Below, piece by piece: positions 31,985 through 39,189 of a stretch of 64,000 nucleotides of DNA. The position numbers were made by a program, and so were the translations under genes. The stretch lies in contig NZ_PZJX01000046.1 of the NCBI RefSeq assembly GCF_003034915.1, positions 1 through 64,000 on the forward strand, given 5' to 3'. Source of the DNA: Mesorhizobium helmanticense (GTDB lineage Bacteria > Pseudomonadota > Alphaproteobacteria > Rhizobiales > Rhizobiaceae). Under the pieces are notes generated by a model. That model ran no database searches. It had not been told where the DNA came from and saw only the letters and a list, made by a program, of their open reading frames with translations. Position 1 is the stretch's first letter. Each line of letters starts with the position of its first letter.

Positions 31985-32179
31985 TCACACCCCCAAGAGC
32001 ACGCGGCGCTTGCCGGTCAAATCGCCGGACGCGAGATCGGTCTTCACCGTGCCGGCTGTGCCCTGGCGCTGCTCGAGCTCAGCCCGAAGTGCCGCCTCGC
32101 GCGCCTGCACGTCCTTGTCGGCGATGGTCGGTGTCGGTGGCAGCGGCTTCAAGGCGGGTGGTTTTTGAAACAGGCACAT
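31985..32179 (-). CDS. Small podovirus protein, 64 residues
   Basis: The product (MCLFQKPPALKPLPPTPTIAD, then AREAALRAELEQRQG and GKRRVLLGV) has the proline-rich head, charged helix and GKRxLLG end of a small protein usually found next to the connector gene in T7-like phages of alphaproteobacteria. It overlaps the end of the GNAT-like gene by 101 bases in another frame. Confidence 0.6.
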   Translation of the reverse strand: MCLFQKPPALKPLPPTPTIADKDVQAREAALRAELEQRQGTAGTVKTDLASGDLTGKRRVLLGV

Positions 32180-32648
32180 GGTTCCAGCTTTCTCTTGTCC
32201 AGTCGAAGAGGATGAAGGTTTCGCCGTTCCTGCCATATCCAGGCAGACGGCAGCGTTCAGTCGCGCCCAGCCGGCCAAGCCAGCGCAGCGCCAGTTCATT
32301 GGCGGCCAGCGCCCGCGCCTCGACCCGCCAGGCCCCACGCGCAGCCACCTGAGGCCCAAGCACTTCATGAAAGAACCGCGTGATGCCAGGCACGCAGCGC
32401 TTCATGCGGCGCGTGCCCCAGCTCCAGGCGATCCAAAGCCCGCCGCGCTGTTCGGCGGCGCCGAAGCCGGCCTCCGGATTGCCATCGAGCTCGGCGACAT
32501 AGGCAAACCCCTGCAGCGCCGTCAGCGCCAGCAGCGCCGGAGACCACTGGTCGAGCTGGCAGTCGATCTCGGCCCGGTCTTCAGGGCGCAGGTTGGCGGC
32601 GATGTAGGAGAGATCGCGCAAGGTGGCGGGGATGATGCGGGTCGGCAT
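32079..32648 (-). CDS. GNAT-like phage protein
   Basis: The 189-residue protein starts at MPTRIIPATLRDLSYIAANLR. It has a GNAT-type layout: FAYVAELDGNPEAGFGAAE, GGLWIAWSWGTRRM and a helix followed by RVEARALAANELALRWLGRLG, seen in podovirus proteins related to T7 gp13 / acetyltransferases. The last 33 codons overlap the next gene and may not be conserved. Role in the virion is unknown. Confidence 0.6.
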   Translation of the reverse strand: MPTRIIPATLRDLSYIAANLRPEDRAEIDCQLDQWSPALLALTALQGFAYVAELDGNPEAGFGAAEQRGGLWIAWSWGTRRMKRCVPGITRFFHEVLGPQVAARGAWRVEARALAANELALRWLGRLGATERCRLPGYGRNGETFILFDWTRESWNHVPVSKTTRLEAAATDTDHRRQGRAGARGGTSG

Positions 32649-32655
32649 GAACAGA

Positions 32656-32822
32656 CTTTCGTCATCCCAGGGCGAAGCAGGAGCGAAGCGACGTCGCGGA
32701 GACCCTGGGATCCATGCCGTGAACTCCGCCGAAGAATGCCGCATCGCAGAATTTCTGCGCCCGTCGCGGCGCTCTGAAGTCACGGCATGGATCCTCGGGT
32801 CAAGCCCGAGGATGACGAAACG
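32656..32822. repeat. Type D palindromic element, inverted pair
   Basis: GTCATCCCAGGGCGAAGCAG and CCTGGGATCCATGCCGTGA on one side and ACGGCATGGATCCTCGGGTC, AAGCCCGAGGATGACG on the other. A common rhizobial intergenic repeat, here between terL and the GNAT-like gene. Confidence 0.7.
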
Positions 32823-32837
32823 AAGGCACTGCGAGCA

Positions 32838-33596
32838 TCACCGAAACGCCCCCAGCGGGTCACTCTGCCCCGCCGGTCGTTTGCGCCCCGCCTTGAACTC
32901 CGCCGGATCCACCACCGCTTCCCGCAGCATCATCACGCCATAGCGTGTCGCCGCCATCAGGTCATCGCGCAGCTTCACCACCTGGCCATCCCGGCGGTGA
33001 TAGAGCCGGAACTCCTCGAACCAGGGCAGAAGCGTCGAGAACACCTTGAAGCGGCCGGACTGCATGCGGTCCAGCATCTCCATCAGCCCGGCCTCGACCG
33101 AGACCGAGCCGTCGGCGAATTGCGCATGGCGGGTCAACATGTTCAGCCCGTGTGCGGCATATTGTTTGGCCAGCGCCACGCCGGCGCCCTCCAGCGTCTC
33201 GCGGCGGCCGTCGCGCGGCCACGCCCAGGGCAGCCATTCGCCCCACGGCTTCAAGGTCAGCGCCTGCATGGCCGGCGTCTGCTGCGAGGCGCGGCAGGCT
33301 TTCGAGACATAGACGACATCGGCCTCTGTATCCCAGGCGAGCTCGACCGCGGCCGACGGATGGTCCCAGCCGAAATCGAGCGCGCCGAGCCGCGGCCAGT
33401 AGCGCGGCAGGCGGAACGGCTCGCAGCAAATCAGCGCCTCGGCGATCGGAAAGATGCGGCCTGAGCCCAGCACCGGAGTGCCCTTGGCGCGCGCCTCGCG
33501 CTCATGCGCGGGATAGGCGGCGACGATCGCGGCGCGCTGCTCGGGCGAATAGTGCCCGGCGTCGTCGATGGTCATGCAGGTGACGTGTCGAGACAT
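32838..33596 (-). CDS. Large terminase, C-terminal nuclease part
   Basis: The 252 residues start MSRHVTCMTIDDAGHYSPEQRAAI, then TPVLGSGRIFP, and the RNase H-like nuclease core: LGALDFGWDHPSA (first aspartate), and VVKLRDDLMAATRYGVMM near the end (later acidic pair). This is exactly the second half of podovirus TerL proteins. The first half lies at 34906-35718, with 1.3 kb of foreign DNA between. The ATG here may be an internal codon used by chance or a reinitiation start. Confidence 0.85.
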   Translation of the reverse strand: MSRHVTCMTIDDAGHYSPEQRAAIVAAYPAHEREARAKGTPVLGSGRIFPIAEALICCEPFRLPRYWPRLGALDFGWDHPSAAVELAWDTEADVVYVSKACRASQQTPAMQALTLKPWGEWLPWAWPRDGRRETLEGAGVALAKQYAAHGLNMLTRHAQFADGSVSVEAGLMEMLDRMQSGRFKVFSTLLPWFEEFRLYHRRDGQVVKLRDDLMAATRYGVMMLREAVVDPAEFKAGRKRPAGQSDPLGAFR

Positions 33597-33762
33597 ATTA
33601 GAGTTCCGTAATTGACTTGGCGCGGCGAGCGACTTCCACTGATCTTTCCCTTTGCGGCTTTATGCGCTAGGTCTTGCCCGGCATCGGCGAAACTGATGCG
33701 TGTTGGGCCGGAGCATTGCGCGCGGCCTGTACTCTACGCGGGTGGGAAAGCCACTCTTTGCC

Positions 33763-34617
33763 ATGACAGATCTATTCGAGGCCATGCGCCTGTCCGCCGA
33801 GGACAGCGAGACCGCTCATCTTTTCTTCAGCGAAGGCGGCAAGATCCTGCTGCCGCTCGGCAAATCGACAAATGCCATGACCGGTCCGGAAATGCTGCAG
33901 CGGCTGATGTCGCCCTCCGATGACGACAACGGCGCGCTTGCCAACGACTTTCTCAGTGAGCTCGGCAAGACGGTTCCGCTGGAAAGCCTGCGTCTCCTGC
34001 TCATATCGGGCAATGCCCGGACGCGAGCGACAGGTGCGTTTCTTGCCACGTTTCAAAACCAGAACATCAGTTCGATGGTGGGCGAACTGGCCGCGTTGCT
34101 GGCAGATGACAACCCGCGCACGCGCTTCGATGCCGTAGAGTCTATCTTGCGATGCAGCACGCGTGGCGATGGCGACTATCTGGCGCAAGCATTGTTTGCT
34201 CTTGCAGATGAGCATGAGGGTGTGCGCATGGGAGCCATCCAGTTCGTGCGCTTTGCAAAGGACTGGCAGTTGAAGTTCGCCCGCCAGCGCGCCGCATCGC
34301 TCAGGCCGGGAACGCCGTTTTCGTCGATAGCGGAAATTTCCGGGCAGTGGCGGGACGATGCGTCAGGCGCGATCCGTGCGATGCTGGACCATGCCGAGCC
34401 GGTGGTGCGGCGCTACGGTCTGGGGCTGGCCGGCCGGGCGAGATTGGTCGTCGTTGACGCCTATATCGAATGGGCGCAGACGTCTGCCGATCCAGAAATC
34501 AGCAAGCTGGCGACGGATTGCCTCGAGCACAACCAGATATCGCAGCATGCGGTCTGGCATTCATCATTGCCGGCAGCCGCCCGACCTCGCCCTGATCGAA
34601 AGCGGGCGCGAAGGTGA
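33763..34617 (+). CDS. Hypothetical protein, 284 residues, helical-repeat-like, inside terL
   Basis: The preferred start is MTDLFEAMRLSAEDSE. The body has a helical-repeat look (SSMVGELAALLADDNPRTRFDAVESILR and GDYLAQALFALADEHEGVRMGAIQFVRF), like HEAT/ARM-type pairs, and a conserved ILLPLGKSTNAMTGPEMLQ segment at the N-terminus. No catalytic motif. It runs against the terminase gene it interrupts. Function is not recognised. Confidence 0.65.
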   Translation: MTDLFEAMRLSAEDSETAHLFFSEGGKILLPLGKSTNAMTGPEMLQRLMSPSDDDNGALANDFLSELGKTVPLESLRLLLISGNARTRATGAFLATFQNQNISSMVGELAALLADDNPRTRFDAVESILRCSTRGDGDYLAQALFALADEHEGVRMGAIQFVRFAKDWQLKFARQRAASLRPGTPFSSIAEISGQWRDDASGAIRAMLDHAEPVVRRYGLGLAGRARLVVVDAYIEWAQTSADPEISKLATDCLEHNQISQHAVWHSSLPAAARPRPDRKRARR

Positions 34618-34708
34618 CGTGACGGGGCATGGATGGTTTCCGCTTGAATCAGTTTGGCAGAGGCGGGACCTAGGGTGTTGTTTGGGCGGGAGCATTGAAT
34701 GCCTGGGT

Positions 34709-34890
34709 TCCTCGCCCCCACGAAAGTGGGGGAGAGGTGGCTCGGCGAAGCCGAGACGGAGAGGGGGACGCCGGTCGTACAAACAGAATGGTCGAAGACG
34801 TGGCGCTTGCAGGGACCGGCGCCCTACGAAGGCCCCTCTCCGTCCGCTTCGCGGCCACCTCTCCCCCCGCTTCGCGCGGGGCGAGGAACC
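34709..34890. repeat. Type B palindromic element, inverted pair (MITE-like)
   Basis: Outer ends GGTTCCTCGCCCC and GGGGCGAGGAACC are inverted; inner arms include GGGGGAGAGGTGGC and GCCACCTCTCCCC. Near-identical composite at 39001-39180. Its right end lies 15 bases from the TerL N-terminal stop. Confidence 0.8.
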
Positions 34891-34905
34891 CAAGTTCTGC
34901 AAACC

Positions 34906-35718
34906 TCACCCCTTCCCCATCCGCTCCACCTCCTCCGCCGACAAAAACAACAGCACCACATCGCTCATGCCAAGCAGCGGCGTGAAGGTGACGATGGTGA
35001 TGCCGCCCGTCGCATTGGTGCGGGTCAGGCCTTCGGAGTAGATGTCGAGCGGCGGTTCCTCGTCGAACCAGACGCCGTGCAGCGTTTCGCCCTGCCACTT
35101 CTCGCGGCCTTTCTCGTAGCTTTTGAACGACAGCACGGATTCGCCGGCCTGCACGTCGCCGCCGCCACCATGGCGCACCACGACGCTGTCGAGGGCACCG
35201 GGAGCATTGCGCCCCATGATGGTGTGGGCAATGGCGTCGGCGGGGATCATGCCGGTGCCCCATTCCGCCGGCTGCTGCGGCGGGCCGACCAATATACGCT
35301 GCGGGTTGTCGCGCGTGCCCTCGCCGGTGACGCCGGCGGCCCACAGCCGCACGGCCTTGTCGAACACCTTGCCCTGCCACCACGCGGGATAGCGGCCGGT
35401 GAGATGCATGGCCCATTCCGCGCCGCCGGCCCTGGTCTTGCCGAGCTGGTTGCCGGCCATGAACAGGCGCTCGCGATTGGTGGCGCCCGCCGCATGGAAC
35501 GCGGCCTGCCTGGCATAGGGCTGGTACGCGGCGAGCTGGTTAGTGCGGCGCCGGCGGTCCAACTCCTTGAGCAGGCCCGGATATTCCCTCTTCGCTGCTG
35601 CCGGGCTCTTTGAGACCAAGCTTTTCGCGGCCCGGCCTTTCCCTGAGGCCCGGCCCTTCCCCGAGGAATGGCCGCAGGACGGCTTCGAGGCCGCGGATGC
35701 GCTGCCTGATTTCGTCAT
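34906..35718 (-). CDS. Large terminase, N-terminal ATPase part (truncated)
   Basis: The 270 residues hold the packaging ATPase: LKELDRRRRTNQLAAYQPY, Walker A GNQLGKTRAGG near residue 90, Walker B VWFDEE near 220, and coupling motif TFTPLLGMSDVV. It stops at VERMGKG where the insertion begins. The first ~55 residues overlap the small terminase gene and are low-complexity (SGKGRASGKGRAAK), so the true start may be an internal codon near LKELDRR. Confidence 0.85.
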   Translation of the reverse strand: MTKSGSASAASKPSCGHSSGKGRASGKGRAAKSLVSKSPAAAKREYPGLLKELDRRRRTNQLAAYQPYARQAAFHAAGATNRERLFMAGNQLGKTRAGGAEWAMHLTGRYPAWWQGKVFDKAVRLWAAGVTGEGTRDNPQRILVGPPQQPAEWGTGMIPADAIAHTIMGRNAPGALDSVVVRHGGGGDVQAGESVLSFKSYEKGREKWQGETLHGVWFDEEPPLDIYSEGLTRTNATGGITIVTFTPLLGMSDVVLLFLSAEEVERMGKG

Positions 35719-35974
35719 CGCTCAATGCATCCAGACTGTTGGTGTCGATATCGGAACCCTTGGGCAGCACCGACAGCACGATCTTCAGGTACTGGTCGGG
35801 CTTTTCGCTGCGAACCTTGGCGATGACGCCGGCGCCATGCGCGCGGAAATCGGCGCGCACGGCGACCAGGAAATCATCGCCCAGCGTCTTCTTCGCCCGC
35901 TTCGGACGGCCCGAGGATTTGGTCTTCGGCGCGGATTTCGAAGCGTCCGGTGGATCGTCGGTGACTTCCGTCAT
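35540..35974 (-). CDS. Small terminase subunit-like protein
   Basis: The 144-residue protein has a basic N-terminus (KTKSSGRPKRAKKT), then DFLVAVRADFRAHGAGVIAKVRSEKPDQYLKIVLSVLPK, a run typical of BPP-1-type small terminases, and DALSDDEIRQRIRGLEAVL. It should recognise phage DNA for packaging. It starts three bases after the upstream gene and overlaps terL by 179 bases. Confidence 0.7.
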   Translation of the reverse strand: MTEVTDDPPDASKSAPKTKSSGRPKRAKKTLGDDFLVAVRADFRAHGAGVIAKVRSEKPDQYLKIVLSVLPKGSDIDTNSLDALSDDEIRQRIRGLEAVLRPFLGEGPGLRERPGREKLGLKEPGSSEEGISGPAQGVGPPAPH

Positions 35975-35977
35975 GCC

Positions 35978-36370
35978 CTACTCCGCAATCTCGGCGGGCG
36001 CCGGCTTCCCGGGCTTCGTCGCCATATCAGCCTTCGCCGCCGTCTTGCGGGCAGGCTTCTTGCGCGTCCTCTTTCTGCCGCGCGGCTTCGCCTTTGCCTT
36101 GCGCCTTGCAGCCTCAGGCTTCGCCGCCTCTGGCAAGGCTTTCAGCCTCGCACGGACGAGCCCCACGATGCTGCCACTGAGCCTCACCTGCGGAAAGCCG
36201 AAGCCGCCAACGGCATCGACCGGACCGCCCCGCACCATGCCGATCAGCACGCCGGACGGCACCGCTTCGATACGGCCGACGCGCGCTTGCGGCACGCCCT
36301 CGAACAAGCCAATGGCGCTGACGACCTCACGGCCGTCATCGTCGCTGATGATGGTGGCGTAACGGGACAT
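35978..36370 (-). CDS. Basic phage-adjacent protein with lysine/arginine-rich tail
   Basis: The 130-residue protein starts MSRYATIISDDDGREVVSAIG, has a compact domain through VGLVRARLKAL, and then a histone-like tail (KAKAKPRGRKRTRKKPARKT). The tail suggests nucleic-acid binding. It precedes the small terminase gene with a three-base gap and is the last gene with phage-like placement on this side. Confidence 0.6.
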   Translation of the reverse strand: MSRYATIISDDDGREVVSAIGLFEGVPQARVGRIEAVPSGVLIGMVRGGPVDAVGGFGFPQVRLSGSIVGLVRARLKALPEAAKPEAARRKAKAKPRGRKRTRKKPARKTAAKADMATKPGKPAPAEIAE

Positions 36371-36423
36371 GGGGTGATCTCTTGAGGTGCGGTGCGCGTC
36401 ACAGGAGGCACCGAGTTCCTTCG

Positions 36424-36580
36424 CGCCCCCCTCTGTCCTGCCGGACATCTCCCCCACTTGGGGGGAGATTAGCAGCTTCGCCGACAGCGTCCCTTTGCAA
36501 GGTTGGTGGTTGGCGAAATCAGTGGTGACGGCCAATCTCCCTCCTTGTGGGGGAGATGTCCGGCAGGACAGAGGGGGGCG
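36424..36580. repeat. Type A palindromic element, inverted pair
   Basis: Arms at 36424-36471 and 36531-36580, in the opposite outer order to the copies at 22214 and 30803. Confidence 0.8.
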
Positions 36581-36641
36581 CTGTCCCGCCGACATTCAAA
36601 GTCGTCGATACGCCAACACTCACTCGAAGATCGCGAGAAAC

Positions 36642-36713
36642 AAAAACCCGCCTCGGGGGCGGGCCGTCGGCGCAAATCAGCACCATAGTCAAATCATAGC
36701 ATAACTGCCCTCA
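36642..36713. repeat. 72-base direct repeat, copy 1 (with terminator hairpin)
   Basis: AAAAACCCGCCTCGGGGGCG hairpin, then GGCGCAAATCAGCACCAT and AGCATAACTGCCCTCA. Copy 2 at 37893-37964. The hairpin has its T run on the minus strand. Confidence 0.75.
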
Positions 36714-36819
36714 GATGGCCAGCTGCCGCTATGCAAAGCTCCAACAGAAAAGACCTGTGGCCGGGTCAAGAAGATGAGTTCCCGGTCCAGAAATTGATCG
36801 GGTAAGCCGAATTTCTATC

Positions 36820-36844
36820 GGAACCATTGGCAGGCCCGAACGGT
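36820..36844 (+). promoter_or_regulatory. EcfG-like promoter (GGAAC-N16-CGGT)
   Basis: GGAAC at 36820 and CGGT at 36841 with a 16-base spacer, 50 bases before the start at 36894. Close to the general stress sigma factor consensus GGAAC-N16-CGTT. Confidence 0.45.
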
Positions 36845-36893
36845 TCTACCCCCAGTCGCAACGCGACAGTGCCTTGGAACAAAGGAGAAGATT

Positions 36894-37199
36894 ATGTTTA
36901 CCAGAATTCTTGCAGCTTCCGCATTGACGATTGGCCTCGCCACGGCGGCGATAGCCCAGAACGCCGGCGGGACAGGCAATGAAGGCGGCAGTGGCCAGTC
37001 GATCACGGTTGATCCGGCAACTCCCGCCAACCCGGCTCCCGATCAGGGTACAACCGGCAGCACCACCACAACTGACGGCATGAATTCGAACGCCGATCAG
37101 AATTGTGCCAACAGCCCGCAGGGCGCACAGCCCGACGCTAGCAATTTATCACCTGGAACCGCGTCGCCGACCGTCAACGACAACAATTGCGGCAAGTAG
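36894..37199 (+). CDS. Small secreted low-complexity protein
   Basis: AAAGGAGAAG precedes the ATG. The 101-residue product has a signal peptide (MFTRILAASALTIGLATAAIA) and a mature part rich in glycine, asparagine, threonine and proline with two cysteines (DQNCANS, DNNCGK). Such proteins are common in Mesorhizobium and lack known function. An EcfG-like promoter suggests stress induction. Confidence 0.65.
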   Translation: MFTRILAASALTIGLATAAIAQNAGGTGNEGGSGQSITVDPATPANPAPDQGTTGSTTTTDGMNSNADQNCANSPQGAQPDASNLSPGTASPTVNDNNCGK

Positions 37200-37265
37200 G
37201 CCGCTCTCGGGGGTCGCAGGGCTGTGGAGTTGCTCCACGGCCTTGCCTTGGTGAGATTGCCGGAG

Positions 37266-37290
37266 GGAACCCATTTGCTCCGGCGTCGTT
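37266..37290 (+). promoter_or_regulatory. EcfG promoter (GGAAC-N16-CGTT)
   Basis: Exact GGAAC (37266-37270) and CGTT (37287-37290) with a 16-base spacer, 22 bases before the DUF883-like gene: the general stress response consensus of Alphaproteobacteria. Confidence 0.7.
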
Positions 37291-37311
37291 GCCATAGATA
37301 AAAAGAAGGAG

Positions 37312-37734
37312 ATGACCGTGGCAGACAATGAAACCAGCCCATCGAACAGCAATGGCAATTCCGTCGCAGCGCGCAGCCAGGGTGCCTCGCGCAGTCGATC
37401 CAGCCGGTCGAACGCGTCCGAAGAGACGATGAAGAAGCAGATCGCCGAGTTGCGTCGTGAGGTCAGCAGGCTGAACCGGGCGCTGAGCGAGCAGGCGGAG
37501 GAAGCCGTCGAAACAGCCCATGGCTGGTACGACAGCGCGGCGGATCGCGCTTCGCGCGCGGCAAAACAGTTGCGCAGCCAGGCGCAGAGCGTGTCGGAAA
37601 CGGTCCAGCAAAATCCCGGCACGATTTCGACGGCAGCAATGCTGGGCGGCTTTGTCGGTGTACTGATCGGGCTCACGATTGCCCGAAGCGTCGAACCCCA
37701 ACCCAACTGGTTCCATCGCCGCTGGCACGACTGA
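37312..37734 (+). CDS. DUF883 / ElaB-YqjD-like membrane-anchored stress protein
   Basis: The 140-residue protein has a serine/asparagine-rich N-terminus, a helix (TMKKQIAELRREVSRLNRALSEQ), a second amphipathic helix and a C-terminal membrane segment (TAAMLGGFVGVLIGLTIA) ending WFHRRWHD. This is the plan of ElaB/YqjD proteins, which in E. coli bind ribosomes at the inner membrane in stationary phase. A perfect EcfG promoter precedes it. Confidence 0.75.
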   Translation: MTVADNETSPSNSNGNSVAARSQGASRSRSSRSNASEETMKKQIAELRREVSRLNRALSEQAEEAVETAHGWYDSAADRASRAAKQLRSQAQSVSETVQQNPGTISTAAMLGGFVGVLIGLTIARSVEPQPNWFHRRWHD

Positions 37735-38143
37735 CGGAGCGATCGGTCGATTCCACTGGCAAGGCTGGGGGCGGCCGGCCTTGCGCAGGTCGACATCCGA
37801 CCGGCGATTCACGACCGGACTGGCAGAGCCAAGAAGCAACGCCGCCATGCCTGTGGGATACGTGAAAAGAAGCTGTGGGATACCGTGAAAAGAAAAACCC
37901 GCCTTGGCGGCGGGTCGTTGGCGCAAATCAGCACCATGGACAAATATGTAGCATAGCTGCCCTCACCCGGTCAACGACTTTCTAAGAAAAAATTCCCATT
38001 CCCATCGAAGTGCCCTGTTCGACAACCGAATCCAGGTGCGCTGGCCTGAGGACGAAGCGGATCCGATACCGGCCCTCCGAGCGCTGTTTCGGATCGGAAC
38101 CTGCCCTCGCGCGTTTTCACCCTGACCAATGGGAGCAACAGCC
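37735..38143. other. Gap with a direct repeat copy
   Basis: Holds a short tandem (TGTGGGATACGTGAAAAGAA twice with small change, about 37853-37892) and copy 2 of the 72-base repeat. No gene supported. Confidence 0.5.
37893..37964. repeat. 72-base direct repeat, copy 2
   Basis: AAAAACCCGCCTTGGCGGCG, GGCGCAAATCAGCACCAT, AGCATAGCTGCCCTCA: about 85% like copy 1 at 36642, same orientation, 1.25 kb apart. Confidence 0.75.
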
Positions 38144-38449
38144 ATGAACGTCGCCAATCTGCAGCTCGAAGGCCTCCTGATGGCCGTCGCATCGATCAAC
38201 CAGGTGCTTGTCCGCAAGGGCATACTGACGGTCGAGGAGATCGACATAGCGCTACGCAAGGCCGAAGCCAGCGAGACCGGTGAGGAACGGTCCAACGGCA
38301 TGTCGGCGTCGAGCCGCGACGCCGTCAGCTTCCCGATCCGGCTGCTGGAACTGGCCAATCAGTGCCAGCCGGAGACGGACATGCCGTCCTTCTCGAAGCT
38401 GGCGCGCATGATCGGCCAGATGAAGGAACCCTACAACGACCAGATGTGA
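38144..38449 (+). CDS. Conserved-looking hypothetical protein, 101 residues
   Basis: Start MNVANLQLEGLLMAVASINQ has GGGAG upstream. The N-terminal half (LVRKGILTVEEIDIALRKAEAS) is helical and the C-terminal half (FPIRLLELANQCQ, FSKLARMIGQMKEPYNDQM) too. Not recognised as a named family; probably cytoplasmic. Confidence 0.6.
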   Translation: MNVANLQLEGLLMAVASINQVLVRKGILTVEEIDIALRKAEASETGEERSNGMSASSRDAVSFPIRLLELANQCQPETDMPSFSKLARMIGQMKEPYNDQM

Positions 38450-38469
38450 GGCCCTTCCTCGCCTCTCCC

Positions 38470-38883
38470 TCACGCCCTGCCGAGCTTCGAAGCCAGCACA
38501 TTGCCCGGCCCGTGCACCGCGGCAAACAACAGCCCGGCCAGGAAGGTAAAATGGTCGACGAAGAAGCCGAACTCGGCCTGGTTGCCGGCCCAGTGGCTTG
38601 GCCCGTGGAAGGCAAAGTTGAGGAAGATGACGTAGACGCCGGCGATGAGCGCGGCCGGTGTGAAGAAAGCCCCGGTCAGGAAGCATACGACCAGCACGGC
38701 CTCGAGCAGCGCCGCGCACCAGGCCAGGAATAGCGGGAACGGAAAGCCGGCAGAAGCGATGTAGCCGGCGGTCGCCCCCATATCCATGACCTTGAAGGCC
38801 ACCGCCATCAGGAAGACGGCGGCGAAGATCACCCGGCCGACGAGTATGGCAGTGGTCTGCCACGGCGATTGAACGGATACCAT
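38470..38883 (-). CDS. DoxX-family membrane protein
   Basis: The 137-residue protein has four hydrophobic segments: AILVGRVIFAAVFLMAVAFK, LFLAWCAALLEAVLVVCFLTG, LIAGVYVIFLNFAFHG and FTFLAGLLFAAVHGPG. The GR...A..F...G.K start and the FH...F...F.K-type end fit DoxX/DoxD proteins, thiosulfate-quinone oxidoreductase relatives of unclear role. Start MVSVQSPW. Confidence 0.75.
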   Translation of the reverse strand: MVSVQSPWQTTAILVGRVIFAAVFLMAVAFKVMDMGATAGYIASAGFPFPLFLAWCAALLEAVLVVCFLTGAFFTPAALIAGVYVIFLNFAFHGPSHWAGNQAEFGFFVDHFTFLAGLLFAAVHGPGNVLASKLGRA

Positions 38884-39000
38884 GATGTCCCTCCAGGGTT
38901 CGCTGCGGTTTCGCCCCAAGGACGGGCGAAGCGCGGCGGTTCCGACATCAGGCTGGAAATAGTTTTGGCTGGCGGCGTGGCAAGCCTCGCAGGGTTGGGT

Positions 39001-39180
39001 TTCCTCGCCCCCACGAAAGTGGGGGAGAGGTGGCGCGGCGAAGCCGCGACGGAGAGGGGGATTGCGCCGACGGCAGTCAAATGAAGCGGTTGAGGACGTA
39101 TTTGGCCTTGGCGCCTTACGAAGGCCCCTCTCCGGCCGCTGCGCGGCCACCTCTCCCCCCGCTTCGCGCGGGGCGAGGAA
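39001..39180. repeat. Type B palindromic element, inverted pair
   Basis: Same composite as at 34709: TTTCCTCGCCCCCACGAAAG at one end and CGCGCGGGGCGAGGAAAA inverted at the other. Lies between doxX-like and the dioxygenase gene, in host DNA. Confidence 0.8.
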
Positions 39181-39189
39181 AACTCAAGC

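Larger units (their letters stand above)
33597..34905. mobile_element. 1.3 kb insertion that splits terL
   Basis: The N-terminal TerL frame ends at VERMGKG and the C-terminal frame starts at MSRHVTC with nothing missing between conserved blocks. The insertion holds a plus-strand gene (33763-34617) and a 180-base palindromic composite (34709-34890). No transposase, terminal inverted repeat or clear target duplication is seen; GAACT occurs by both ends. Confidence 0.75.
258..36370 (-). mobile_element. Podovirus-type prophage, late region, remodelled and probably defective
   Basis: A continuous set of phage head, tail and lysis genes lies on the minus strand, in the order terminase, portal, scaffold, capsid, tail tubular proteins, ejection proteins, fibre, lysis. 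This order and the Bbp19-like protein fit BPP-1-type podoviruses. The right limit is placed after the last phage-like gene at 36370 and the left limit at the terminator near 258; both are inferred and no att sites are proven. There is no integrase or repressor in the window. A split large terminase, invading host repeats and gene remnants suggest it no longer makes normal virions. Confidence 0.85.
36371..36893. other. Repeat-rich gap at the prophage right edge
   Basis: No gene is supported. It holds the type A inverted pair, copy 1 of a ~72-base direct repeat and a promoter-like site before the gene at 36894. Confidence 0.6.

Noticed and set aside
33597..34905. Intein or group I/II intron in terL
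   Set aside because: The insert's gene is on the opposite strand, no splicing-type motifs are seen at the junctions, and the frame stops at the junction.
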